64,000 nucleotides of DNA from CAVWXT01 sp963759115 (GTDB taxonomy: Bacteria > Planctomycetota > Planctomycetia > Pirellulales > Thermoguttaceae), in the NCBI GenBank assembly GCA_963759115.1, contig CAVWXT010000005.1:1-64000 (forward strand), read 5' to 3'. Under the pieces are notes generated by a model, which searched no databases, was not told where the DNA came from, and saw nothing but the letters and a program-made list of their open reading frames with translations. Below, piece after piece: positions 47,886-56,278 of the stretch; positions within the stretch are counted from its first letter, which is position 1; each line of letters begins with the position of its first letter. The translations under genes were made by a program, and so were the position numbers.

Positions 47886-49718
47886 ATGCGATCTGATATT
47901 GTCAAGCTGGGCGATGCCCGGGCCCCCCACCGCAGCCTGCTCCGCGCTACCGGCGTCGAGGACGACGATTTCAAGAAACCGTTCATTGCCATCTGCAACA
48001 GCCACGTGGACATCATTCCCGGCCACGTCCATCTCGACAAGGTCGGCCAGTTCGTCAAGCAGTGCGTGCGCGAGGCGGGCGGCACGCCGTTCATCTTCCA
48101 CACCATCGGCGTGGACGACGGCATCGCCATGGGCCACGAGGGGATGAAGTATTCGCTGCCCAGCCGCGAGTTGATCGCCGACTCGGTCGAGACGATGATC
48201 CGCGCCCATTGCTTCGACGGCATGATCTGCATCCCCAATTGCGACAAGATCGTGCCCGGCATGTTGATGGGCGCCCTGCGCTGCAACGTGCCCACCGTCT
48301 TCGTCAGCGGCGGGCCGATGGAAGCCGGCAAGACGCCCGACGGTAAGGCCATCGACCTGATCGATGTCTTCATCGCCGCCGCTGCCAAGCAAGACGGCAA
48401 GCTCAGCGCGGCCGATCTGCTGGCGGTGGAGCAAGCCGGATGTCCCACTTGCGGCTCGTGCTCGGGCATGTTCACCGCCAACAGCATGAACTGCCTCTGC
48501 GAGGCCCTGGGCATGGCCCTGCCGAACAACGGCACGCTCTTGGCCACCAGCGCCGAGCGGAAGATACTTTTCCACCGCGCCGCCCAGCGGATCGTGGAGA
48601 TGGTGCTGGAACTCGAGCAGAAGGGCGAAGGCCACGGCCTGTTGCCGAGGGAGATCGTCACCCACGACTCGATCGACAACTCGATGGTGTTGGACATGGC
48701 GATGGGCGGCAGCACCAACACCGTGCTGCACATCCTGGCGATTGCCCGCGAGGCCGGCGTGGAGTACGACATCGCGCGGATCAACGAGTTGAGCCGCCGC
48801 ACGCCCAACATCTGCAAAGTGGCCCCCAGCAGCAAGTATCACGTGCAAGACGTTCACAACTCCGGCGGCGTCCACACGATCCTCGGCGCGGTGGACCGCG
48901 GCCGGCCGGGGCTGTTGAAGCTCGATTGCCCCACCGTCTCGGGCCAGACCATCGGCGAAAACATTGCCGCCTACGATATTCGGGCCACGACGGTGCAGGA
49001 AGAAGCCTTGGAGTTGGCAGCGGTCACGGCCGGCGGCCAGCGCACCGCCGAGGGCATGTCCACGCTGCGGACCGCTCGGTCGATTCGCGATCTCAAACCG
49101 GCCGACCTGGGCTTCGACCCGCTGGATTGCGTCCGAGAAGTGGACAATGCCTACAGCCAGGAAGGCGGGCTGGTGATCCTCTACGGCAACCTGGCGCCGA
49201 AGGGGGCCGTGATCAAGGCTGCCGGCGTCCGGCCCGAAATGCTCAATCACTCCGGCCCGGCGGTGATCTTCGAGGCCGAAACCGAGGCCTACGAAGGGAT
49301 CGTCAATGGCAAGGTGAAAGCGGGCGACGTAGTGGTGATCCGCTACGAAGGGCCCCGGGGCGGGCCGGGCATGCAGGAAATGCTCGCTCCCACGACCGCC
49401 ATCAAGGGCATGCACCTGGACCACACGGTGGCACTGATCACCGACGGCCGCTTTTCCGGCGGCACGGCCGGGGCCTGCATCGGGCACATCAGCCCCGAGG
49501 CGGCCGCCGGCGGTCCCATCGCGCTGTTGCAGCCCGGCGACGTTGTCGAGATCGACATCCCCGGCCACACGCTCAGCGTCCGGCTCAGCGACGCCGAACT
49601 GGCCCGGCGGGCGAAGCAGTGGAAGCCCCGCCCGCCGCGCTACAAGACGGGTTGCCTCGGCAAGTACACCGCCTTGGCCACCAGCGCCGACACGGGCGGC
49701 GTGTTGAAGTGGGATTAG
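47886..49718 (+). CDS. ilvD: Dihydroxy-acid dehydratase
   Basis: 610 aa, intact. It dehydrates 2,3-dihydroxy-3-methylvalerate and the valine analogue in branched-chain amino acid synthesis and contains an iron-sulfur cluster. Cluster cysteines are in IPNCDKIVPG and AGCPTCGSCSGMFTANSM; other family blocks are MAMGGSTNTVLHILAIAREA, NSGGVHTILGAVDR and LITDGRFSGGTAGACIGHIS. The last 53 codons recur at 50126-50284. No adjacent ilv genes. Confidence 0.97.
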   Translation: MRSDIVKLGDARAPHRSLLRATGVEDDDFKKPFIAICNSHVDIIPGHVHLDKVGQFVKQCVREAGGTPFIFHTIGVDDGIAMGHEGMKYSLPSRELIADSVETMIRAHCFDGMICIPNCDKIVPGMLMGALRCNVPTVFVSGGPMEAGKTPDGKAIDLIDVFIAAAAKQDGKLSAADLLAVEQAGCPTCGSCSGMFTANSMNCLCEALGMALPNNGTLLATSAERKILFHRAAQRIVEMVLELEQKGEGHGLLPREIVTHDSIDNSMVLDMAMGGSTNTVLHILAIAREAGVEYDIARINELSRRTPNICKVAPSSKYHVQDVHNSGGVHTILGAVDRGRPGLLKLDCPTVSGQTIGENIAAYDIRATTVQEEALELAAVTAGGQRTAEGMSTLRTARSIRDLKPADLGFDPLDCVREVDNAYSQEGGLVILYGNLAPKGAVIKAAGVRPEMLNHSGPAVIFEAETEAYEGIVNGKVKAGDVVVIRYEGPRGGPGMQEMLAPTTAIKGMHLDHTVALITDGRFSGGTAGACIGHISPEAAAGGPIALLQPGDVVEIDIPGHTLSVRLSDAELARRAKQWKPRPPRYKTGCLGKYTALATSADTGGVLKWD

Positions 49719-49761
49719 CAATTGGTGGCGTGGCCGATCTACGTAACCAACGTGAGCGGCT

Positions 49762-50064
49762 ATGTACGACGACGCTAACGAAGATATCTCGCAACGGATC
49801 GACGAGAGCTTGGCTTTCGTTGAGGCGTTCCTCGACAAGGACCGGTATTCGGATACCGTGGAAAACCTGAAGAAGAAGCAACGTCCAATTCCGTGGGAGC
49901 CGGATTTTGACTGGCGTGAGTGGCACCGGAAGTTTGTCGAATGGAATTTCGCGAAGCGATTGAGTTCACTTGCCCGAGCCAAACAGCGTGGGAGGATGGA
50001 TGAAGACCAACAGTCTAGACTCAATACGCTTGCGAGAAAAGAGTTGGGGTCAGAGCGCACTTAG
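49762..50064 (+). CDS. Hypothetical protein between ilvD and its copied tail
   Basis: 100 aa, charged and helical (MYDDANEDISQRIDESLAFV, ENLKKKQRPIPWEPDFDWRE). Its last codons run into the palindrome at 50045, suggesting that the real C-terminus was replaced. Lower GC than ilvD. No family recognised. Confidence 0.5.
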   Translation: MYDDANEDISQRIDESLAFVEAFLDKDRYSDTVENLKKKQRPIPWEPDFDWREWHRKFVEWNFAKRLSSLARAKQRGRMDEDQQSRLNTLARKELGSERT

Positions 50065-50107
50065 TCATTAGGCGAATTACGCTAGTGACTAAGTGGCTCT
50101 GACCCCA
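50045..50107. repeat. REP-like palindrome TGGGGTCAGAGC
   Basis: Arms 50045-50067 and 50086-50107 are inverted copies except one extra base. It touches the 3' end of the hypothetical gene and ends 19 bases before the copied ilvD tail. Confidence 0.85.
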
Positions 50108-50125
50108 GATTCCCCAGATTCCCTT

Positions 50126-50284
50126 CCCGGCCACACGCTCAACGTCCGGCTCAGCGAGTCGGAACTGGCCCGGCGGGCGACGCAGTGGAAGCCCCGCCCG
50201 CCGCGTTACAAGACGGGTTGTCTCGGCAAGTACGCCGCCTTGGCCACCAGCGCCGACACGGGCGGCGTGTTGAAGTGGGACTGA
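50126..50284 (+). pseudogene. Duplicated 3' end of ilvD
   Basis: About 155 bases (52 codons) repeat the end of ilvD at over 90% identity: GHTLNVRLSESELARRATQW in place of GHTLSVRLSDAELARRAKQW, then the same PRPPRYKTGCLGKY and SADTGGVLKWD ending. Most differences are silent or conservative, so the copy has been drifting. It has no start of its own. Confidence 0.88.
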
Positions 50285-50285
50285 G

Positions 50286-50468
50286 CTATTTGCGGCGGGG
50301 GTTGGACGCCTTGGGCCGGCGTTGAGGCTTCTCCAGACGAATTCGCTGTTGTTCTTGCAGATACGCAACCCAGCCACGCAGGCCGCCGTGCTCGCGGACA
50401 AGGCGGGCCCGCGTCTCACGAACTTCGTCGATCAGGGGGTCGGGCGTCGTTAACTCGGATCGGTCCAT
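50286..50468 (-). CDS. Small antitoxin-like protein
   Basis: 60 aa: LTTPDPLIDEVRETRARLVR then a Lys/Arg-rich tail (LEKPQRRPKASNPRRK). Short proteins with this PDPLIDEVR start are often encoded just after PIN-type toxins. It starts one base after the PIN gene's stop. Antitoxin role is inferred from placement. Confidence 0.65.
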   Translation of the reverse strand: MDRSELTTPDPLIDEVRETRARLVREHGGLRGWVAYLQEQQRIRLEKPQRRPKASNPRRK

Positions 50469-50469
50469 T

Positions 50470-50961
50470 TCACTCCTCCTTCCACAAACTCTCTGGCGTG
50501 ACGATCAATGGCGTCAGTAGTCCCAGCCGGCGGTTGATAACCTCCAGATGCTCGAGCTTGTTGGGATTGGCAAGATGGCGGATGTTCCAAGTCAATAAGA
50601 AGCCGACTTCGCTTAGACAGGCGACGGCCAAATGCAGCGCATCGCCGGTGGCTGGTTCCGGCATGAGGCGATGGCGAACATACAATTCGGCGACCGCCAA
50701 CGCCTCATCGGTGATCTCGATTGAGTCCAACGAGTCGGCCAAGTCAATAGCCTCCTGTTGGCGAGGGTAATTGCCTGCCCGCAATTCGCTCAACACGGCT
50801 TCGGAGGTTCGCAACTCGTAGAGTCGGGCTTGCAGGGACCACCATTGGCGCGTCGTATCGCGGCGATAGATGCTCGCCACGTCTTCCCTCTCGGAAACCA
50901 GTGCGCTAAACACCGTGGTTTCGACATATACGCTACTGCTTCTAGCAGACGACCAAGCCAT
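50470..50961 (-). CDS. PIN-domain protein, VapC-like
   Basis: 163 aa from the ATG at 50961 (GGGGGAGGA six bases upstream; an in-frame ATG at 50988 is possible). PIN features: first acidic region VYVETTVFSALVSE, Glu in LYELRTSEAVLSELRAG, and the C-terminal Asp in TGDALHLAVACLSEVGFLLT followed by TWNIRHLAN. VapC-like toxins cleave tRNA or rRNA. Paired with the 60-aa protein downstream. Confidence 0.82.
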   Translation of the reverse strand: MAWSSARSSSVYVETTVFSALVSEREDVASIYRRDTTRQWWSLQARLYELRTSEAVLSELRAGNYPRQQEAIDLADSLDSIEITDEALAVAELYVRHRLMPEPATGDALHLAVACLSEVGFLLTWNIRHLANPNKLEHLEVINRRLGLLTPLIVTPESLWKEE

Positions 50962-51161
50962 GGTGACATCCTCCCCCGTTACTGCCATTTTACCGTTCCG
51001 CTACGGCCTGGCAACGTCCGATATATCGCCGGCGGGGAGCCTTGGCGTGGAACGCCGAGCGCAACCTTTGACAGCCAGTCAGCCGGTCAAAGCTGGTGCA
51101 TTCATTCCCAGGAAGGTGCCTCTCACGAACATGGCATGGTCGGAGAACACGCTTCCGCCCG

Positions 51162-51644
51162 CTATTTCACCTTGACCTCGATCCGCTTCGCCGCCACCGG
51201 CGCGGTCTTTTTCAGCTTCAACGTCAATACGCCGTTGCTGAACTGGGCATCGACGTTTTCGGTGTCGACCCCGTCGGGCAGCGGCAGCATGCGGCGGAAT
51301 GAGCCATAGCGGGTCTCGCTGTGATAGAAATCCTTTTCCTGAGTCTCGCTCGACTCCTTCTTTTCGCCGCTCAGAACGAGTTGATTGCCGGAGACGCTGA
51401 TCTCCAGTTCCTTCGGATCGATGCCGGGCAACTCGGCCCGCACCGTCACTTCCTTCTCGTTCTCGGCGACCTCGACCGCCGGCGACCACTTGCCGGTCCC
51501 CCACGGCGACCAATCCAGGGCGCCGAACGGTTCGCGGAAGAAGGAATCGAACAGCCGATCCATCTCGCCGCGCAACGCGACCAAGGGCATCAGATGGCCC
51601 CCATCGCTCTCCCGCTGTTTGTTTCTCCACGGAATAAGATTCAT
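51162..51644 (-). CDS. Hsp20/alpha-crystallin family small heat-shock protein
   Basis: 160 aa. It begins MNLIPWRNKQRESDGGHLMP; the alpha-crystallin domain spans about residues 55-150 (VTVRAELPGIDPKELEISVS, GNQLVLSGEKKE, FSNGVLTLKLKK). ATP-independent chaperone that holds unfolded protein. Last of three hsp20 genes on this strand. Confidence 0.94.
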   Translation of the reverse strand: MNLIPWRNKQRESDGGHLMPLVALRGEMDRLFDSFFREPFGALDWSPWGTGKWSPAVEVAENEKEVTVRAELPGIDPKELEISVSGNQLVLSGEKKESSETQEKDFYHSETRYGSFRRMLPLPDGVDTENVDAQFSNGVLTLKLKKTAPVAAKRIEVKVK

Positions 51645-51699
51645 GGTCCACCTCTCCTTTCATCCTTTTCTGCGATCGCACCGCCTTGACAACCTTCGA

Positions 51700-51776
51700 G
51701 TGGCACGCCCTGAAAGGGCGTGATGAATCGCTAAATTCAGCCATCGCGCCCACCACGCCCTTTCAGGGCGTGCCAC
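51700..51776. repeat. Palindrome GTGGCACGCCCTGAAAGGGCG
   Basis: Perfect 23-base arms at 51700-51722 and 51754-51776 between the first and second hsp20 genes. Could make a hairpin in the operon transcript. Confidence 0.88.
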
Positions 51777-51815
51777 CCAATTCACGAACTTATTTCCGCG
51801 CCGGTCCCAATCTTC

Positions 51816-52217
51816 TCACACCGCCTTGACGGCGATCTTCCGCGGCTTGGCGGCCTCGGCCTTGGGCAGGTGCAAGGTCAGCACGCCGTCGGCGTATTCC
51901 GCCGCAATCTTCGCGGCGTCGATGTCCTCGCTCACCTGGAAGCTCCGGTAATAATCGCCGACACCGTATTCACGCAACAGATGGTCGTCGTCGTCGCCGT
52001 GGCGAGGCGTCACGGCGGCATGGATTTCCAACATGCCGTCCTCGAACTTCACGTCGATCGCGTCGCTCTTGGCGCCGGGCACGTCGGCCAGCACCAGCAA
52101 CTCGTCGGGCTGCTCCAAAATGTCGACGTTGGGGCGATAGCAGCACCCGTTGCGGGTGCGTTCGGCGGCCGCGGTCTGCTCGGCCGTGGGCTTGGTAATA
52201 GTGTTGTCGTTGTCCAT
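51816..52217 (-). CDS. Hsp20 family small heat-shock protein
   Basis: 133 aa. The N-terminal arm is Thr/Ala-rich with CCYRPNVDILEQPDEL. Alpha-crystallin domain: LLVLADVPGAKSDAIDVKFE, then YYRSFQVSEDIDAAKIAAEY and ADGVLTLHLPKAEAAKPRKI. The C-terminal KAEAAKPRKI is identical to the next paralogue's end, indicating duplication or exchange. Confidence 0.92.
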   Translation of the reverse strand: MDNDNTITKPTAEQTAAAERTRNGCCYRPNVDILEQPDELLVLADVPGAKSDAIDVKFEDGMLEIHAAVTPRHGDDDDHLLREYGVGDYYRSFQVSEDIDAAKIAAEYADGVLTLHLPKAEAAKPRKIAVKAV

Positions 52218-52246
52218 TGGAATTGTTCCTTTCCTGTTCCCGTTGT

Positions 52247-52690
52247 CTACCCGCTGGCGACGTTGATTTTCCGCGGCTTGGCGGCTTCCGCCTTGGGCAA
52301 CGTAATGCTGAGCACGCCGTCGTGGAGCTCCGCCTCGACCGCATCGGCGTTGACCTCGACCGGCAGCCGCAGCACGCGGGTGAACGAGCCGACGGGCCGC
52401 TCGCGCCGATGATACTTGACGTCCTCCTGGGCCGCCTCGGGACGCTCGATCTTGATCGACAACTCGCCACCGGCCACGGAGATGTCGACCTGATCGTTCT
52501 TGACCCCCGGGACCTCCATCTCCACTAGCAGGGCATCGCCTTGCTCCCAGACGTTCACCGCCGGTTGGCTGCGGAACATCGGGGGCAGTATGCCCTCGGC
52601 CGTCGGCCCAAAGACCCCGGTCAGCAGTCTGTCCATCCCGTCACGGAACTGGTGAAGTGGATGCTGCATTGTTGGGTAACGAAAGATCAT
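52247..52690 (-). CDS. Hsp20 family small heat-shock protein
   Basis: 147 aa from the ATG at 52690 (AAGGAGGA upstream); an open frame extends to 52954 but has no support. Starts MIFRYPTMQHPLHQFRDGMD; domain with LLVEMEVPGVKNDQVDISVA, HRRERPVGSFTRVLRLPVEV, HDGVLSITLPKAEAAKPRKI. First of the three-gene hsp20 run. No CIRCE-like inverted repeat is visible in the 399-base gap upstream (52691-53089), where nothing else stands out. Confidence 0.93.
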   Translation of the reverse strand: MIFRYPTMQHPLHQFRDGMDRLLTGVFGPTAEGILPPMFRSQPAVNVWEQGDALLVEMEVPGVKNDQVDISVAGGELSIKIERPEAAQEDVKYHRRERPVGSFTRVLRLPVEVNADAVEAELHDGVLSITLPKAEAAKPRKINVASG

Positions 52691-53089
52691 CTTGAATCCT
52701 CCTTTTCTGTCACCTGGCCTTCCGAACCACGGAGAACCACGAGACTCAAATCGAGAAGATTGGGGGAGCAAAGTCCGTGCCGGAATCGTCTCCGCTTTCA
52801 TTAACTCTTGGCAGGTAAGGATTTCGGTCGAATGAGGTGGAGGCTCGTGGGTGACAGACGCTGCCAAAGTGGCAGGTTCATGGTCGTTAGGCCGCCGATT
52901 TTTCTGGTCAGAAAGCCCTGGCAGGATGGGTCGGATTATGCTAACCTGTTCCACTCTTTGTAGTTATGACAGAGGCGGCAAGACCATTGGGATGCGATTG
53001 TGGACAAATCCCCCAACCGGTATACTAACTGGTCTTGATTTTTTCGCCCCGCTAAACTTGCCCAAACCGAACAGCTTTCCGAAGATCCC

Positions 53090-53590
53090 ATGCGATTCAC
53101 TTTGATCGATCGCATCACCGAACTCGAGCCGTGTGTGCGGATTACGGCCATTAAAACCCTGACGATGACGGAGGAGTACCTGGCTGACCACTTTCCTCAT
53201 TTCCCGGTGATGCCCGGAGTGCTGATGCTCGAGGCGCTGACGCAAACCGGGGCATGGCTGGTCCGCGTGAGCGAGGACTTCGCCCATAGCATCGTCGTGC
53301 TGAAACAGGCCAACAACGTAAAATTCGCACAATTCGTCGAGCCGGGCCAGACCCTGACCATCACGGCCGAGGTCCTCAAGTTTGACGAGGGAGAAGTGAA
53401 GCTGAAGGCCTACGGGACGGTGGGCGGGCGGATTATCGTCAGTGCGCGACTGGCGCTGGCGTGCTACAACCTGGCCGACAGCGATCCCCAGCACGAGGCG
53501 ACCGACATGGCGACCCGGCAAGACTTGCGGAACCAATGGGCCCTGCTCCATCAGCCTCAAATGGGTATGTCGGCAACTTCCACCTCCTAG
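53090..53590 (+). CDS. FabZ-like 3-hydroxyacyl-ACP dehydratase
   Basis: 166 aa. The hot-dog fold dehydratase motif EYLADHFPHFPVMPGVLMLE supplies the catalytic His and the Glu that follows (VLMLEALTQTGAW). LKQANNVKFAQFVEPGQTLT matches the family core. It makes trans-2-enoyl-ACP. First gene of the FabZ-FabG-ACP-FabZ-FabF set, with a 93-base gap before fabG. Confidence 0.85.
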   Translation: MRFTLIDRITELEPCVRITAIKTLTMTEEYLADHFPHFPVMPGVLMLEALTQTGAWLVRVSEDFAHSIVVLKQANNVKFAQFVEPGQTLTITAEVLKFDEGEVKLKAYGTVGGRIIVSARLALACYNLADSDPQHEATDMATRQDLRNQWALLHQPQMGMSATSTS

Positions 53591-53683
53591 CGGCAGTCCG
53601 GCGTTGGGAGGGCAGTTGACCTGCCGCCCCAACGGCGACGAATCCACCCCACATTGACCAAGTCAACCCCGTAGCGGCATCTG

Positions 53684-54433
53684 ATGCGATTCGAAGGCAA
53701 GACGGCAATCGTGACCGGCGGCAGCCGCGGCATTGGCCGCGCCTGCGTGGCCCGCTTGGCGGCCGAAGGCGCCACGGTGGCCCTGATCTACCAGAGCAAC
53801 CAGCAGGCGGCCGACGCCGTGCTGGCCGAGTTGAAGTCGGCCCCCGGCCAGGTCCGCGCCTGCCAGGCCGACGTCCGCGATCCGGAGCGGGCGCGCCAGA
53901 TCGTCGATCAACTGTTCGAGGAGTGGGAGCACATCGACGTCTTGGTGAACTCCGCCGGCATCGTCCGCGACGGGCTGTTGGGCGCGATGACCCTCGATCA
54001 ATGGCGGGAGGTCATCGACACGAACCTGGGCGGCACCTTCAATTATTGTCGTGCCGTGACCCAGCCGATGATGATGCTCCGGCGGGGGAGCATTGTCAAT
54101 CTGTCGAGCACCGCCGCCGAGTTCGCCTCTCGCGGGCAGGTGAATTACGCTGCCAGCAAGGGGGGCATCAATGGCCTGACCCATGCCCTGGCGAAGGAAC
54201 TGGCGCCGCGCAACGTCCGCGTCAACGCCGTGGCCCCGGGCATGATTGAGACCGACATGAGCCAGGTGATCCGCGGCATCGCCGGCGATCAGATCAAGAA
54301 GATGATTCCCATGAAACGCATCGGCCAGCCCGCGGAGATTGCCGCCGCGGTGGCCTTCCTCGCCAGCGACGACGCCGCCTATCTCACGGGCCAGGTGTTG
54401 CGCGTCGACGGCGGTTTGAGTTTGGGCAATTGA
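53684..54433 (+). CDS. FabG-like 3-oxoacyl-ACP reductase
   Basis: 249 aa, normal FabG length. NAD(P) motif AIVTGGSRGIGRACVARLAA, VNSAG, catalytic Ser in NLSSTAAEFASRGQVNYAAS and Y-x3-K (YAASK), ending with TGQVLRVDGGLSLGN. It reduces 3-oxoacyl-ACP. Intact; 46 bases before the ACP gene. Confidence 0.93.
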   Translation: MRFEGKTAIVTGGSRGIGRACVARLAAEGATVALIYQSNQQAADAVLAELKSAPGQVRACQADVRDPERARQIVDQLFEEWEHIDVLVNSAGIVRDGLLGAMTLDQWREVIDTNLGGTFNYCRAVTQPMMMLRRGSIVNLSSTAAEFASRGQVNYAASKGGINGLTHALAKELAPRNVRVNAVAPGMIETDMSQVIRGIAGDQIKKMIPMKRIGQPAEIAAAVAFLASDDAAYLTGQVLRVDGGLSLGN

Positions 54434-54479
54434 CGAGGAATTCCAAAATTCACATTTCTGGTTCTGGAGGTTCAATCTA

Positions 54480-54872
54480 ATGCCAACTAAGGAAGAAGTC
54501 TTCGAGAAAATCCAGGCCGCGTTGGTCGACGCCCTGGGGGTCGACGAGGAAGACGTGACCCCGGCCGCCACGCTGGTGGGCGACCTGGGCGCGGAGTCGA
54601 TCGACTTCCTGGACATCGTCTTCCGCCTGGAGAAGTCGTTCAACATCAAGATTCCCCGCGGCGAACTGTTTCCCGAGGACATCCTTACCGACTCCAAGTA
54701 TATCCAGGACGGCAAAGTGACCGAAGTGGGGATCGCCGAGTTGCGAAAGCGGATGCCCTTCGCCAATCTCGACCACTTCGCCGAGAATCCGGTGGTGCAA
54801 GACTTCGGCAGCCTGCTGACGGTGGCCGACATGTGCCGCTTCGTGGAAGGCAAAGTGGAAGTAACCGAGTAG
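54480..54872 (+). CDS. Long acyl carrier protein
   Basis: 130 aa against about 80 for AcpP. The phosphopantetheine site is clear: LVGDLGAESIDFLDIVFRLE (Ser of the GAESID motif near residue 40). Helices I-III are followed by a second, unusual part, RKRMPFANLDHFAENPVVQD, ending with FGSLLTVADMCRFVEGKVEV. The extra length looks like a dedicated partner surface. GGAGG lies nine bases before ATG. Conserved in the same order in my memory of planctomycete and anammox gene sets, which is not checked here. Confidence 0.9.
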   Translation: MPTKEEVFEKIQAALVDALGVDEEDVTPAATLVGDLGAESIDFLDIVFRLEKSFNIKIPRGELFPEDILTDSKYIQDGKVTEVGIAELRKRMPFANLDHFAENPVVQDFGSLLTVADMCRFVEGKVEVTE

Positions 54873-54874
54873 GA

Positions 54875-54988
54875 GTGGTCAGTGGTCAGTGGTCAGTTAT
54901 CAGTAGTCAGTAGTCAGTGCCTGGCGTTTTCCAAAACGATGCCCCCCATGAGCCGGAATCTGAGAACTGAAGACTGAGGACTGACAAC
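54875..54988. repeat. Short tandem repeat CAGTGGT / CTGAGGA type
   Basis: GTCAGTG-type heptamers (AGTGGTCAGTGGTCAGTGGTC, then CAGTAGTCAGTAGTCAGTG) at 54875-54918, and a complementary-phase run (CTGAGAACTGAAGACTGAGG) at 54959-54985. It fills the gap between the ACP and the second FabZ genes. Not a CRISPR: units are seven bases without spacers. Confidence 0.85.
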
Positions 54989-55007
54989 TCATAACAAGGC
55001 AGTTGCG

Positions 55008-55535
55008 ATGCGATGGTACTGGATCGATCGGTTCCTCGAGTTTGAGAGCGGGCGGTATGCCAAGGCCGTCAAGAACGTCTCGTTGGCCGAGGAGTACCTG
55101 CACGACCATTTTCCTTACTACCCGATGCTCCCCAATTCCCTGGTGATCGAGGGCATGGCGCAGACGGGCGGGCTGTTGGTCTGCGAACACAACCAGTTCA
55201 CCGAGAAAGTGGTCTTGGCCAAGTTGCCCAAGGCGACGTTCTACAGCGAGGCCGTGCCCGGCGACACGCTCACCTACACCACCACCATCGAATATATCCG
55301 GGAAGAAGGGGCCATGGTCACGGCCACCAGCCACAAGGGCGACGAGTTGCACGCCGAGGCGGAGATCGTCTTCGCCCACCTGAACGATTCCCGCCTGGGC
55401 AGCCTCTTCGACCCCGACACGTTCCTGCGCATGCTGCGGCTGTTGGGGGCGTTCGACGTGGGCCGCGCCGCCGACGGCAGCCGGCTCCAACCGCCCAAGC
55501 GGCTTTTGGAGGCCGCGGAGGCAACACGAGCGTAA
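55008..55535 (+). CDS. Second FabZ-like dehydratase
   Basis: 175 aa. EEYLHDHFPYYPMLPNSLVI with a Glu in VIEGMAQTGGLLV gives the hot-dog dehydratase pattern, but with P-N-S in place of P-G-V. Differs strongly from the 53090 copy. C-terminal extension GSRLQPPKRLLEAAEATRA. It probably acts on another acyl length or is a structural partner of the first, as FabZ-like heterodimers do. Follows the tandem repeat. Confidence 0.82.
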   Translation: MRWYWIDRFLEFESGRYAKAVKNVSLAEEYLHDHFPYYPMLPNSLVIEGMAQTGGLLVCEHNQFTEKVVLAKLPKATFYSEAVPGDTLTYTTTIEYIREEGAMVTATSHKGDELHAEAEIVFAHLNDSRLGSLFDPDTFLRMLRLLGAFDVGRAADGSRLQPPKRLLEAAEATRA

Positions 55536-55563
55536 TGCCACGACAACGAACGGGGATTGACCG

Positions 55564-55791
55564 ATGACGACCACCGTCCATGCCATCTTTGAGAACGGAG
55601 TGTTCCGTCCGGTGGAACCGGTTTCCTTGCCCGAGTATACCTCGGTGGAGCTTGAGGTACGCACAGGTGGCGAGCAACAAACTGCATCGCCAATGTCAGA
55701 AGGGCTAGCCAAGGTGTATGCCATTCTTGGGGAGCGGTACGATTCCGGCCACTCTGATACGGCGGCTCGGCATGACGAGCATCAGCCATGA
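55564..55791 (+). CDS. AF2212/DUF104-like antitoxin
   Basis: 75 aa. VHAIFENGVFRPVEPVSLPE, SVELEVRT is the standard start of AF2212-type antitoxins. Its stop overlaps the next gene by four bases (ATGA at 55788-55791). It has been inserted between fabZ2 and fabF. Confidence 0.88.
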   Translation: MTTTVHAIFENGVFRPVEPVSLPEYTSVELEVRTGGEQQTASPMSEGLAKVYAILGERYDSGHSDTAARHDEHQP

Positions 55792-56189
55792 ACGACGTAT
55801 TTCTTGATACTGTGGGGCTGATTGCGGTTTGGGATAAAGCGGATCAGTGGCATGGCGATGCCGACGCCGTGTTTCGGAAGCTGGTCTCGCAGGGCCGCCG
55901 TCTGGTCACGACTGAGATGGTGCTTCTGGAATGCGGGAATGCAGCGGCTCGTCGCCCGTATCGCCAGCGGGTCCATCCATTGCGACAATCTCTCGTTCAA
56001 GAAGGGCTGCTTGTGACTCCGACGGCCGAAGAAGCGGAGGAGGCATGGGCGTCCTATCATCGAGGCGAGGCGGATGGAGCAGGAATCGTCGACCAGATTT
56101 CCTTTCTGGTAATGCGGCGACTCGGCCTGTCTGAGGCATTTACGAACGACCAACACTTTCGGGCCGCCGGGTTCACCCCGCTTTTCTGA
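55788..56189 (+). CDS. PIN-domain toxin, VapC-like
   Basis: 133 aa. VFLDTVGLIAVWDKADQWHG gives the first PIN Asp, LVTTEMVLLECGNAAARRPY the Glu, ADGAGIVDQISFLVMRRLGL the later Asp, ending AFTNDQHFRAAGFTPLF. Likely RNase toxin neutralised by the preceding antitoxin. Confidence 0.9.
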   Translation: MNDVFLDTVGLIAVWDKADQWHGDADAVFRKLVSQGRRLVTTEMVLLECGNAAARRPYRQRVHPLRQSLVQEGLLVTPTAEEAEEAWASYHRGEADGAGIVDQISFLVMRRLGLSEAFTNDQHFRAAGFTPLF

Positions 56190-56278
56190 AACCAATCTAT
56201 GCACTGTGGATGCTTTTGCGACGGACGAACGGCTCGTGACACCCTTTGCGTGCCCGAGTAATAAAATGAGGAAGTACA

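Noticed and set aside
47838..50060. 740-codon open frame on the minus strand
   Set aside because: It lies antisense to ilvD in a GC-rich gene, contains no recognisable protein motif, and ilvD on the plus strand is fully convincing.
54875..54988. Possible CRISPR-like array
   Set aside because: Repeat units are seven bases with no spacers; no cas genes are in the window.
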